Positions 1 through 8,471 of a stretch of 64,000 nt of DNA are shown here, in pieces (position 1 is the first letter of the stretch; the number at the start of each line of letters is the position of its first letter). The notes below the pieces were generated by a model. It did no database searches. It worked only from the letters and a program-made list of their open reading frames with translations, and was not told the origin of the DNA. The position numbers and the translations under genes were made by a program. This DNA comes from Bacteroidia bacterium (GTDB taxonomy: Bacteria; Bacteroidota; Bacteroidia; AKYH767-A; OLB10), in NCBI GenBank assembly GCA_016788165.1, contig JAEUTH010000015.1, forward strand, positions 62,001-126,000, given 5' to 3'.

Positions 1-809
1 TGGTAACAATTAAAGAGCAAGAGCGCTACCAGCATGGAAAAAAATTTGCATTAAGCCTGGGCATAAAAGCTGCCATACATAACCGATTGTTATTTACCGA
101 TGCCGATTGCTTACCTGCTTCCGAAGATTGGATTAAGGAAATGATGATGGCTTACACCAACCAAACTGAAATAGTTTTAGGGTATGGAGCTTATCAAAAA
201 TCGAAAGGGCTGTTAAATAAATGGATACGGTTTGATACGGTTTTTAATGCAATACAATATTTAAGTTTTGCATTATTAAAGTTGCCATACATGGGTGTAG
301 GACGCAATTTGAGTTATACCAAAGAATTATTTTTTAAGCGCAAGGGGTTTGCCTCACACCAACATATTTTGTCGGGCGATGATGATTTGTTTGTAAACGA
401 ACATGCTACAAAACATAATGTTCGGATATGTATAAAACCATATGCATTTACAGTTTCAATACCTAAAAAGAATTGGAACGATTGGTTTAAACAGAAAAAA
501 AGACACTTAAGTACATCAGCGTATTACCGTGCAAAACACAAACTGCTATTAGGCATATATCACTTATCGGCATATTTGTTTTTTATAGCCGCTCCAGTAC
601 TGCTTGCCATACAATATCAATGGATGACTATCACTGTATTATTGGTTTTACGTTATCTGTTACAAATATTTATTTGGCAAAGTTGTTTTAAGAAATTAGG
701 CGAACAAGACCTGATTTGGATGGCACCTTTTTTAGAAATTTTCATGCTTTTTGTTTATCCTTTTACTTTGATTTCTTCGAGATTTCAGAAAAATCAAACC
801 TGGAAATAA
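1..809 (+). CDS. Glycosyltransferase family 2, 5'-truncated by window edge
   Basis: The open frame runs in from the left edge (first full codon at base 3), so the true start lies outside and the first TTG/ATG codons seen are internal. About 268 residues remain. The GT-A signature TDADC near residue 33 is the DxD metal/nucleotide-sugar site. GDDD follows about 95 residues later and QKKRH resembles the QxxRW acceptor motif of processive GT2 enzymes. Three hydrophobic segments at the C-terminus suggest a membrane-anchored transferase acting at the inner face of the cytoplasmic membrane. The missing part should be the N-terminal nucleotide-binding strand, roughly 90-100 residues. The donor and acceptor cannot be told from the sequence. 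Confidence 0.85.
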   Translation, partial: VTIKEQERYQHGKKFALSLGIKAAIHNRLLFTDADCLPASEDWIKEMMMAYTNQTEIVLGYGAYQKSKGLLNKWIRFDTVFNAIQYLSFALLKLPYMGVGRNLSYTKELFFKRKGFASHQHILSGDDDLFVNEHATKHNVRICIKPYAFTVSIPKKNWNDWFKQKKRHLSTSAYYRAKHKLLLGIYHLSAYLFFIAAPVLLAIQYQWMTITVLLVLRYLLQIFIWQSCFKKLGEQDLIWMAPFLEIFMLFVYPFTLISSRFQKNQTWK

Positions 810-900
810 TTTATTGGATAACGGTATCATCAGATATTTTCGTTTTGGTAATTTCCTTATTGCAACACATCAATCAAAGTTAATTTTAAGCTGCGCCTTA

Positions 901-938
901 AAAAAAACAGCCGTTTCAAAAATCAATCTGAAACGGCT
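901..938 (-). terminator. Rho-independent terminator of tRNA-Ala
   Basis: A 10-bp perfect stem (909-918 with 929-938, core AGCCGTTTCA) is followed on the minus strand by seven or more T residues (the A-run at 901-907). It starts 8 nt beyond the 3' end of the minus-strand tRNA and fits it as transcript end. Confidence 0.85.
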
Positions 939-944
939 TTTGGA

Positions 945-1020
<76 letters not shown>

Positions 1021-1110
1021 ATTGCTGTAATAAGCGGGTGCAAATAAAATAATATTCAATACACTATTTCTAAATTTTTTATAAATAATTGAATTATTAA
1101 ATCAAGTGTA

Positions 1111-1836
1111 TTAAATTGATTCAATTTGTGTTTGAAAAAATTGCCAAAGTGCATCAGGCGGTACTTGCGCAACTATCCGAACCGTTTCTTGCTTTACAGG
1201 ATGTGTAAACTCAAGCATACGTGCATGTAATGATATGCTTCCATCGTCATTGCTTCGGTCGAAACCATATTTTAAATCACCTTTTATAGGCATTCCTTTA
1301 GATGAGAGTTGAACCCTGATTTGATGATGACGCCCCGTAATCGGATTAACCTGAAGCAAATAATATCTATCGCTTTGTGCTATTAACTTATAATCTAAAG
1401 TTGCCCATGTTGCCCCGGTTACTTGATAGGTAACTCTGCTTTTGTTTTTGGCTGTATCTTTTATTAAATAGTTTTCTAAACGTGCTTCATATACTACTGG
1501 CTGTTGTTTTACGATAGCCCAATATGTTTTTTTTATTGATCGTGCTTTAAATTGAGCCGACATACGCTCTAATGCTTTACTGGTTCGGGCAAATAAAACA
1601 ACACCACTTACCGGCCTGTCTAAACGATGGATAACACCACAAAAAACTTCACCTGGTTTATTGTACTTCTTTTTTATGTAGTGTTTTAACAGGTCGGGCA
1701 AAGTAAAATCTTGTGTTGCATCGCTCTGTACCAATTGACCCGATTTTTTATTTACTGCTATCAGATGATTGTCTTCATAAATCACATCTAAAGCGGGTAA
1801 CAAATCATCTAAAAATGCTTGACTAAATTTTTCCAT
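1111..1836 (-). CDS. RluA-family RNA pseudouridine synthase
   Basis: This 241-residue protein is a uridine isomerase acting on rRNA or tRNA. The catalytic motif HRLDRPVSG is at residues 70-78, with the conserved nucleophilic Asp at 73. The N-terminal strand VIYEDNHLIAVNKKSG (residues 18-33) is the usual RluA-fold opening. There is no S4 RNA-binding domain, so it is the short RluA/TruC-like architecture rather than RluC/RluD. The C-terminal GRHHQIRVQL block is the other family hallmark. It lies 29 bp downstream of panB in the same direction and may be cotranscribed. The modified position cannot be assigned. Confidence 0.93.
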   Translation of the reverse strand: MEKFSQAFLDDLLPALDVIYEDNHLIAVNKKSGQLVQSDATQDFTLPDLLKHYIKKKYNKPGEVFCGVIHRLDRPVSGVVLFARTSKALERMSAQFKARSIKKTYWAIVKQQPVVYEARLENYLIKDTAKNKSRVTYQVTGATWATLDYKLIAQSDRYYLLQVNPITGRHHQIRVQLSSKGMPIKGDLKYGFDRSNDDGSISLHARMLEFTHPVKQETVRIVAQVPPDALWQFFQTQIESI

Positions 1837-1865
1837 TACACTAACTACACTAAAAATTTTAGTGC

Positions 1866-2681
1866 TTAATATTGCTCTTTTTCATTCGGAAAATCATTGC
1901 TCTTCACATCGCTTATATATGCTTGTGTAGCTTCTAAAATTACCTGGTGCACATTTGCATATTTCCGCAAAAAACGTGGATGAAACTCATTGTTAATGCC
2001 TATCATATCATGTAATACCAACACCTGACCATCAACGCCATTACCGGCACCAATACCAATTACCGGTATATGTACCTCACTGCTTACTTTACGTGCTAAT
2101 GTTGCCGGAATTTTTTCGAGTACAATACTAAAGCATCCCGCTTGTTGTAAAATTTGAGCATCGGCAAGCAAACGTTCGGCTTCCATTTGTTCTTTAGCAC
2201 GTACCACATAGGTTCCGAATTTATATATGGATTGTGGTGTCAAACCCAAGTGTCCCATTACCGGAACGCCTGCTGATAAAATTCTTTCAATTGATTCTTT
2301 TACTTCGCGTCCACCTTCCAGCTTTACAGCATGTGCTCCACTCTCTTTCATAATTTTGATGGCACTGCTTAATGCTTCTTTACTGTTTCCTTGATAGGAA
2401 CCAAAAGGTAAATCAACCACCACTAAAGCGCGTTTAACTGCACGTACAACCGATGAGGCATGATAGATCATTTGATCGAGTGTGATGGGTAATGTAGTTT
2501 CATGACCTGCCATTACATTTGATGCCGAATCGCCAACCAATATTACATCAATACCTGCTTCATCAACAATGCCGGCCATGCTAAAATCGTATGCTGTAAT
2601 CATTGATATTTTTTCGCCCTTGCGTTTCATCTCTTGCAAGGTGTTAGTTGTTATTCGCTTAATTTCTGTATGAATTGACAT
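1866..2681 (-). CDS. panB: 3-methyl-2-oxobutanoate hydroxymethyltransferase
   Basis: PanB transfers a hydroxymethyl group from 5,10-methylene-tetrahydrofolate to alpha-ketoisovalerate, giving ketopantoate, the first committed step of pantothenate/CoA synthesis in the cytosol. The 271-residue length fits the family. Visible signatures are the Mg-binding [12 protein letters not shown] block near residue 50, DLPFGSYQG near residue 90, KLEGG near residue 120, and GHLGLTPQS and IGIGAG in the second half of the barrel. No panC or panD lies beside it, so the pathway is split. The preceding minus-strand gene ends only 8 bp upstream. Confidence 0.97.
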   Translation of the reverse strand: MSIHTEIKRITTNTLQEMKRKGEKISMITAYDFSMAGIVDEAGIDVILVGDSASNVMAGHETTLPITLDQMIYHASSVVRAVKRALVVVDLPFGSYQGNSKEALSSAIKIMKESGAHAVKLEGGREVKESIERILSAGVPVMGHLGLTPQSIYKFGTYVVRAKEQMEAERLLADAQILQQAGCFSIVLEKIPATLARKVSSEVHIPVIGIGAGNGVDGQVLVLHDMIGINNEFHPRFLRKYANVHQVILEATQAYISDVKSNDFPNEKEQY

Positions 2682-2689
2682 GAGCTTAA

Positions 2690-3796
2690 TTATTTGGGCA
2701 AATTAAAATTATCAGAAGGTTTTGTTTTTGGTTGTTCGAAAGGTGTATTTGCAGGTACCGGTTGTTGTTTTTGTATTAAATCAAGTTGTTCTTGCAGTTT
2801 AATAGTTTTTTGTTTTTCGGCTTTTAATGCCTTCGATAAATTGATAACAATATCACCTGTATTATTACTGTCGAAAATTGCTTTGTACTTATTTAAATCA
2901 TTGTTGACTCTGATTAGTGAGTCGTTTACTAATAATAATTTATTGTAAGCTAATTGATGTTGTTCAGCTGCTGTGGTTAACTGTTGTTTTTCCTGATTAA
3001 AATGTTTGGCTTCTTGTTTCATTGCTTCAATTGTATTTATAAGCAGCTCATTTTCTAAACTCACATTATTAAGCAACGTTTTTAGGTTAATAATTGATTC
3101 GGCTAAGATACTAATGTCGTCTTCGGGTTTAGCGCTAACATTCCCGTTACTATCATTGGTAAGAAGATAGAAAAAATCAATTTTAGCTTTACTTGATGGT
3201 CCAATTACAAAACCAAAATTACCGGATTTGTAACTTATGTTTTTGCAAGTAAATGCGAAGTTGGTATTTATATAAAAATCATAAACACCTTCCATAAACC
3301 TAAGTTCAATTAAATTAGCAATGCCATTTTGATGTATAAAATTACTTCTTACCCACCCTTCTCCTTTTAAATCGCCCGAAATAAATTTATAGCCATTGCC
3401 CGAAATTTCGCGGATACGGAATTGTTTTTGCCCATTAACTTCAAATAAAAAACCACCCTTTTTATCAGGTTGCAATTGAAATAATAAACCCATACTATTT
3501 AATTCGGTAGAAGCTTTATCCAGCTTTAATGATGTAATCAACTTATATTGTAAAGCTGTGTTTTCGAACCCACATACTATTGCGAATGGCGCTACCGAGT
3601 TTTTTCTATTTAGAATATACTCACCATCCTGTACAATAAAAAAGTTTTCGTTGTTGGCAGCAATCGTCCAGGCCGAAGTACTGCTGTCAAAGTTTTCTTT
3701 AACTAACGCCTTTTTAAAATCTAGAGTAATCGTTTGTGCAATTGTTGATACACTATTTAAAAAAAGTATAATTAAACTCATGTAAAAATATTTCAT
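2690..3796 (-). CDS. Secreted coiled-coil protein with LamG-like N-terminal half
   Basis: I chose the ATG at 3796 rather than the longer in-frame start at 3832, because it places a clean signal peptide ([14 protein letters not shown]..., cleavage after SVSTIAQ) at the N-terminus. Residues about 25-210 look like a concanavalin/LamG-type beta-sandwich, as in DUF1080-like proteins (aromatic, Gly-rich strands such as [10 protein letters not shown] and GNFGFVIGP). Residues about 230-345 are a coiled coil rich in Leu, Glu, Lys and Gln. The tail is Pro-rich. The protein is probably periplasmic or surface exposed. The function is unknown and the beta-sandwich assignment is by eye only. Confidence 0.7.
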   Translation of the reverse strand: MKYFYMSLIILFLNSVSTIAQTITLDFKKALVKENFDSSTSAWTIAANNENFFIVQDGEYILNRKNSVAPFAIVCGFENTALQYKLITSLKLDKASTELNSMGLLFQLQPDKKGGFLFEVNGQKQFRIREISGNGYKFISGDLKGEGWVRSNFIHQNGIANLIELRFMEGVYDFYINTNFAFTCKNISYKSGNFGFVIGPSSKAKIDFFYLLTNDSNGNVSAKPEDDISILAESIINLKTLLNNVSLENELLINTIEAMKQEAKHFNQEKQQLTTAAEQHQLAYNKLLLVNDSLIRVNNDLNKYKAIFDSNNTGDIVINLSKALKAEKQKTIKLQEQLDLIQKQQPVPANTPFEQPKTKPSDNFNLPK

Positions 3797-3904
3797 TTCC
3801 CGGTAATGCATGTATCGTAATAACTTATGCATTACAAATAAACAGAAATAATAATGTTACCTTAAATTGCCGTAAAAAAAATAGAACTAATACTAACAGG
3901 CATA

Positions 3905-3935
3905 AAATAAAAAAGGTCATGCAATGCATGACCTT
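3905..3935 (-). terminator. Terminator of histone-like gene
   Basis: A perfect 10-bp stem (AAGGTCATGC at 3913-3922, GCATGACCTT at 3926-3935) with a 3-nt loop is followed on the minus strand by a T-rich run (A-run at 3907-3914). It sits 26 bp beyond the histone-like stop codon. Confidence 0.8.
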
Positions 3936-3960
3936 GTGTTTTTGAAAACTCCAGAAGCAA

Positions 3961-4158
3961 TTACTTAGCTTTAGGAGCAGCTTTCTTAGCAGCAGCTTTC
4001 TTAGGAGCGGCTTTCTTAGGAGCAGCTTTCTTAGGAGCAGCTTTCTTAGCAGCAGCTTTCTTAGGAGCGGCTTTCTTAGCAGCAGCTTTCTTAGGAGCGG
4101 CTTTCTTAGCAGCAGCTTTCTTAGGAGCAGCTTTCTTTGCAGCTTTTTTAGTTGCCAT
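3961..4158 (-). CDS. Histone H1-like Lys/Ala-rich DNA-binding protein
   Basis: The 65-residue protein begins MATKKAAKKAAPKK and is then built almost wholly from pentapeptide units AAPKK and AAAKK. This composition is typical of bacterial H1-like (Hc1-type) nucleoid proteins and resembles eukaryotic H1 tails. It should be unstructured, strongly basic and bind DNA or RNA electrostatically. The DNA is a 15/30-bp direct repeat (about 3970-4140), so copy number is likely to vary between strains by slippage. A longer overlapping minus-strand frame (3825-4220) reads LLLRKPLLRK repeats and is a frame-shifted shadow. The gene stands alone with its own terminator. Confidence 0.85.
   Translation of the reverse strand: MATKKAAKKAAPKKAAAKKAAPKKAAAKKAAPKKAAAKKAAPKKAAPKKAAPKKAAAKKAAPKAK
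3970..4140 (-). repeat. 15-bp in-gene direct repeats encoding AAPKK/AAAKK
   Basis: The coding strand of the histone-like gene is a run of near-identical 15-bp units, alternating Pro and Ala at one codon. Groups of units are duplicated exactly (30-bp periodicity), which suggests recent slippage expansion. Confidence 0.85.
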
Positions 4159-4355
4159 TGTGTTAAAGATTTAGTTACGTTATGCTTCAGTACTATTACT
4201 GTTGCGTTTTGCTGTTTCAATTTTAAATTGTAACAGTTACTCTATATGTTGATTGAGTATTTTATAAATCATTGCAAAACTTTTTCAAAGAACAATTTAT
4301 GTTTTGCTGTTGTCAAATGTATATGATTACTTTTTTGAACACAAATTTTCAACTA

Positions 4356-5600
4356 CTAAATACTAACAATTTTATTAACATTATATTTTCCGTTTTCTAA
4401 ATTCACTTTTATTTTTTTGAAACATTCGATGGTATAATTTACATCATCAATCGTATGCACAGCGGTAGGAATTAATCGCAACATTATAATTCCTTTTGGC
4501 ACAACAGGATATACAACCATCGAACAAAATATATCATACGTTTCGCGCAAATCAAAAATTAAATTTGTTGCTTCGGGTATGGTACCATTAAGATATACAG
4601 GTGTTACAGGCGATTCGGTTTTACCAATATCAAAACCTGCCTGACGCAATCCATTTTGTAATGCATAAACAATTTCCCACAAGTTATTTTTTAGCTGTGG
4701 TTGTGTACGCAGCAATTCTAATCGCTTTAATGCACCCATCACAATGGGCATGGGTAATGCTTTGGCAAAAATTTGAGAACGCATGTTGTATCGCAAGTAT
4801 TCAATAACATTTTCTGTTGAAGCAATAAATCCACCAATCGAAGCCATTGATTTTGCAAACGTTCCGAAATAAATATCAATACCTGATTGCACGCCTTGTG
4901 CTTCACCAGTACCTGCACCGGTTGCACCCATGGTACCAAATCCATGTGCATCATCAACAAATAATCTGAAATTGAATTTCGATTTCAAGTCAACAATTTC
5001 TTTTAATTTTCCCTGATCTCCACTCATACCAAAAACACCTTCGGTAATAACTAAAATACATCCACCACTTTCGTTAACCAATTTGGTTGCACGCTCTAAT
5101 TGCTTCTCTAGATTTTCGATATTATTATGTGGATAAACAAAACGTTTGCCCATGTGTAAACGCAAACCATCTATTATACATGCATGCGATTCGCTGTCGT
5201 AAACAATTACATCATGTCTGTCAACCAAAGCATCAATTGAACTTACCATTGCCTGGTAACCAAAGTTGCACAACAAGCAATCTTCTTTTTGCATGAATTG
5301 CGCAATTTCGTTTTCTAATTTTTCATGATAGTTAGAGTTGCCACTCATCATACGTGCACCCATGGGTAAAGCCATTCCATAATTGCTACTCGAGTCGGCA
5401 TCGGCTTTACGCACTTCGGGATGATTGGCCAATCCTAAATAATTATTTAGGCTCCAAACTAATTTTTCTTTTCCACGAAAAATCATTTTATTACTTATAT
5501 CGCCTTCCAACTTTGGAAATGTAAAATACCCATGCGATTCTTTTGCATGTGTACCTAATGGGCCTCTGTTCTTTTTTATCTTTTCAAATAAATCTTGCAT
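4356..5600 (-). CDS. Alpha-oxoamine synthase-family PLP enzyme (SPT/Kbl/BioF-like)
   Basis: This 414-residue fold-type I PLP enzyme belongs to the family that condenses an amino acid with an acyl-CoA. The Schiff-base lysine is K250 in GTFAKSMASIGG. The cofactor-contacting DDAHGFG starts at D216, and the ring-stacking His is at 139 in ESHACIIDG. The ASIGGFIA stretch after the lysine is shared with Bacteroidota serine palmitoyltransferases, so sphingolipid base synthesis is a reasonable candidate role. Glycine C-acetyltransferase or 8-amino-7-oxononanoate synthase are alternatives. No tdh, bio or ceramide-synthesis gene is adjacent to decide. The N-terminus is about 15 residues longer than typical Kbl. 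Confidence 0.85.
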   Translation of the reverse strand: MQDLFEKIKKNRGPLGTHAKESHGYFTFPKLEGDISNKMIFRGKEKLVWSLNNYLGLANHPEVRKADADSSSNYGMALPMGARMMSGNSNYHEKLENEIAQFMQKEDCLLCNFGYQAMVSSIDALVDRHDVIVYDSESHACIIDGLRLHMGKRFVYPHNNIENLEKQLERATKLVNESGGCILVITEGVFGMSGDQGKLKEIVDLKSKFNFRLFVDDAHGFGTMGATGAGTGEAQGVQSGIDIYFGTFAKSMASIGGFIASTENVIEYLRYNMRSQIFAKALPMPIVMGALKRLELLRTQPQLKNNLWEIVYALQNGLRQAGFDIGKTESPVTPVYLNGTIPEATNLIFDLRETYDIFCSMVVYPVVPKGIIMLRLIPTAVHTIDDVNYTIECFKKIKVNLENGKYNVNKIVSI

Positions 5601-5698
5601 ACATTATATATTTATAAATTTTACGTGCCAAAAGTATAAAAATAATTGTGCTGCTATTGATTACTTTACCTCCATACCAATACGTATTTGTTGGTACG

Positions 5699-6265
5699 TT
5701 ACAACATCAACCAGTTTTTTAATATTTGTTTTCCCATTGGTGTCATAACTGACTCAGGGTGATATTGTACACCATAACAGGGTAATGATTTATGTTCAAC
5801 ACTCATAATGTTGCCCATAGTGTCAACGGCTGTAATGTTGAGTTCATCCGGCAAGTTTGTTTCGTTGACTACCCATGAGTGATAACGCCCGCAATAAAAA
5901 TCAGCAGGTATATCTTTGTACAATGCATCTGGTTGCATTACATGTGTTAGCCGGGATACACCATGTTGTACGGTTTGCAAATTTTTTAGTGTGCCTCCAA
6001 AATGTTGAACTATGGCCTGCATGCCTAAGCAAACGCCTAATATTTTTTTTGTTGCTACATACTGTTTAATTACTTCCATCATTAAGCCGGCTTCGTTGGG
6101 TAAGCCGGGCCCGGGTGATAGTACGATGGACTGATAAATTTCAATTTCGTTTAAATATATTTCATCGTTACGTATAACATCAATTTGAAAGCTTGTTAGC
6201 TGCTGCAAATAGTGATATAGGTTGTAAGTAAACGAGTCGTAATTATCCAATAGAAGAATTTTCAA
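5699..6265 (-). CDS. pabA: Glutamine amidotransferase, PabA/TrpG type
   Basis: This 188-residue class I glutaminase releases ammonia from glutamine for a chorismate-using partner (aminodeoxychorismate or anthranilate synthase). The triad is visible: nucleophile C79 in GVCLGMQ, with H169 and E171 in YHPES. The oxyanion-hole region SPGPGLP is at 50-56. No pabB/trpE or other trp genes are adjacent, so folate versus tryptophan use cannot be settled. The solitary setting slightly favours PabA, often dual-function. It is divergent from ridA across a 56-bp gap. Confidence 0.88.
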   Translation of the reverse strand: MKILLLDNYDSFTYNLYHYLQQLTSFQIDVIRNDEIYLNEIEIYQSIVLSPGPGLPNEAGLMMEVIKQYVATKKILGVCLGMQAIVQHFGGTLKNLQTVQHGVSRLTHVMQPDALYKDIPADFYCGRYHSWVVNETNLPDELNITAVDTMGNIMSVEHKSLPCYGVQYHPESVMTPMGKQILKNWLML

Positions 6266-6321
6266 AATCAGCGGTTTATAATTTACTTTGACTGTTACTT
6301 TAAAATTACAATTGTTCTCAA

Positions 6322-6705
6322 ATGAAAAAAATTATTAATACCGAAAATGCACCACTTCCAATTGGGCCATATAGTCAGGCTGTACTTTGTAATAACATGT
6401 TGTATGTATCGGGTCAAATTGCAATTAATCCGGCAACGCAACAAATAGAAACCAATAGTATTGCTGACGAAACACATCAGGTAATGCAAAATATTAAAGC
6501 CATATTAAACTGTGCAAATTTAAATTTCGATGCTGTAGTTAAAACTACCATATTTTTAAAAAGCATGCAACAATTTGCTGCTGTAAACGAAGTGTATGCA
6601 ACCTATTTTACAGGAAATTTTCCGGCACGCGAAACTGTTGAAGTATCGTGTTTGCCTAAAAATGTAAATGTTGAAATAAGCATTACAGCGTATGCACCTA
6701 ATTAA
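6322..6705 (+). CDS. ridA: RidA family reactive enamine/imine deaminase
   Basis: The 127-residue protein (YjgF/YER057c/UK114 family) hydrolyses reactive 2-aminoacrylate and related imines formed by PLP enzymes such as threonine dehydratase. Family signatures are GPYSQAV near residue 15, YVSGQIAINP near residue 30, the central VVKTTIFL block, and the C-terminal PARETVEVSCLPKN with the substrate-carboxylate Arg near residue 103. The length is standard for the trimeric family. Its stop overlaps the convergent M61 peptidase stop by 4 bp. Confidence 0.95.
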   Translation: MKKIINTENAPLPIGPYSQAVLCNNMLYVSGQIAINPATQQIETNSIADETHQVMQNIKAILNCANLNFDAVVKTTIFLKSMQQFAAVNEVYATYFTGNFPARETVEVSCLPKNVNVEISITAYAPN

Positions 6706-8417
6706 ATATTAAGCCAATTTTTACGAACCAAATCTTGTTCGGCTGTTGTTTTTTGCATGCGCTCAACCTTGTAGAGGTTATAATAGGTTTGATTACTCTT
6801 GTTTAAAACTACTTGCTTTTCTTTGCCGTTACGTTTAATTACTAATGGCAATACTTCATTGGTGTGTTGCAAAAGCAAATCATTCAGATTGGCTTTAACG
6901 GGTTCGCCATAGGCTTGCAAAATTTCGTCACCTATGCTAAGCATGGCATCATCGGCAGGCGATTGCGGCATAACGCTAACTAACTTATTGGGCACAGCTG
7001 AGCTTAACCTGAAACCAAATACGGAAGCAGGCAAGTCGTTATTTTTTGTTTCCGTAATTTGATAACCTGCCAATAATAATGTTGGTATTAAAATATCAAG
7101 GTAGCTGGATGCTTTAAAAACATAGTTTTCGAAAACATCAACCATACTCACTTGCGATACAGCTTCGCACATGAGCTGCACATCTTTATCGGTATAGCCT
7201 AAGTTGTTTTTAGCATAATCTTGCCACAAGGCTAAGAACACCGTTTCTAATCTTCCGCCTCCTTTTGTATTACTAACAATAAGCAAATCAATAACCATTG
7301 CTATTAAACTTCCATCGGCATAAATATTTACCTTGCGATTTGGAATGCCTGGTGTATAACCGTCTAACCAAGTATCGAATGATGAGTCGGCCAATGACAT
7401 ATTAAGCCTGCCCGGGTTGTTAAGATGACTGTTTAAGTTTTTATTAATTTCATCTAAAAATTGTGATTCAGTGTATAGGCCACATCTCATTAAAAACATA
7501 TCGCCTAAGTAAGTAGTAAAGCCTTCATAAACATAGCCCGAACGTGAGTAGTTTTCCTTTTCGTAGTTGTAAGGCATAAATGCTACGGGCTTAATTGTTT
7601 TTACGTTCCAAACATGAAACAATTCATGCGAGGCCAAGCTTAAAAAATCGGCATATACTTCGGTATTATTCATGGTATCAGCACTTCCGAAAGCTAAAAC
7701 GGTTGAGTTTAAATGTTCAACACCATGATGCATTTTTTCGTTTAATATATGTATCAGCCAATGGTATTCCGTAACCGGAATTTCTTGCATGGATTTTATC
7801 TGGAAATCGGTAAATTTTTTAAAATCGGCAAGCCACTTATTCCAAGGTGGTGTATAATTACCTTGAACCCAAATATGAAAGTTTATGCCATTACTTTGAT
7901 AGGTTTGTTTTTGTATGGTTGGCGATGCAATAACAGGACTATCAACTAACTGGTGATAATTTTCGGCATGATAGCCACCTTCGTATTTAAATAATGCGGT
8001 GGCGATTTTCCAGTTTTGTGGAACATCAATAAACAATGTATGCTGTTGATCTATTTTATCGGGCACATACAAACAGCAATGAATGGGATTAAAATACAGC
8101 ATTTCGTCTGACACGAAACATGCACCGGCATCTAATTGATTAGCATAATAATTATATTTAATTATTAGTGCATTTCTTCCACCGGTTTTTATTTGCCAGG
8201 TAGATTTGTCAATCTTTTCATAGCCCATCACATTGCCTGCATCCAATGTAAAAACAGAAAAGCGTTGCACATTTTTTGAAAAATTTCCTAACTCATATCT
8301 GCCGGGGCGCCAATTGGGTAGCTTTACCAATATGGTATCTGTTGTTATGTTTTGTATCAACAACTCAACATCAACAAACCGTGTATGCGGCTTTTTACAA
8401 GAAATGGTGTACTTCAT
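6702..8417 (-). CDS. M61 family metallopeptidase with PDZ domain
   Basis: This 571-residue glycyl aminopeptidase-like enzyme has an N-terminal beta domain (about 1-165). The zinc site HELFH is at residues 264-268, with the downstream glutamate in YEGFTTYLGD as third ligand. A helical catalytic C-part follows, then a PDZ domain (about 455-540, with SVMPQSPADDAMLSIGDEI). No signal peptide is obvious, so a cytosolic location is likely, although many relatives are exported. The substrate is unknown. It stands between convergent ridA and upstream kup, both with short gaps. Confidence 0.9.
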   Translation of the reverse strand: MKYTISCKKPHTRFVDVELLIQNITTDTILVKLPNWRPGRYELGNFSKNVQRFSVFTLDAGNVMGYEKIDKSTWQIKTGGRNALIIKYNYYANQLDAGACFVSDEMLYFNPIHCCLYVPDKIDQQHTLFIDVPQNWKIATALFKYEGGYHAENYHQLVDSPVIASPTIQKQTYQSNGINFHIWVQGNYTPPWNKWLADFKKFTDFQIKSMQEIPVTEYHWLIHILNEKMHHGVEHLNSTVLAFGSADTMNNTEVYADFLSLASHELFHVWNVKTIKPVAFMPYNYEKENYSRSGYVYEGFTTYLGDMFLMRCGLYTESQFLDEINKNLNSHLNNPGRLNMSLADSSFDTWLDGYTPGIPNRKVNIYADGSLIAMVIDLLIVSNTKGGGRLETVFLALWQDYAKNNLGYTDKDVQLMCEAVSQVSMVDVFENYVFKASSYLDILIPTLLLAGYQITETKNNDLPASVFGFRLSSAVPNKLVSVMPQSPADDAMLSIGDEILQAYGEPVKANLNDLLLQHTNEVLPLVIKRNGKEKQVVLNKSNQTYYNLYKVERMQKTTAEQDLVRKNWLNI

Positions 8418-8471
8418 TTAATTTATAATTTTTACGTAGCAATTGATACAGTATAAATTATCAACACAACA

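Noticed and set aside
3825-4220. 131-aa minus-strand ORF rich in LLLRKPLLRK
   Set aside because: It is the out-of-frame reading of the histone H1-like repeats; the 65-aa frame has the normal composition and a fitting terminator.
6702-8417. Frameshift between ridA and the M61 peptidase
   Set aside because: The genes are convergent with a 4-bp stop overlap; both are full length.
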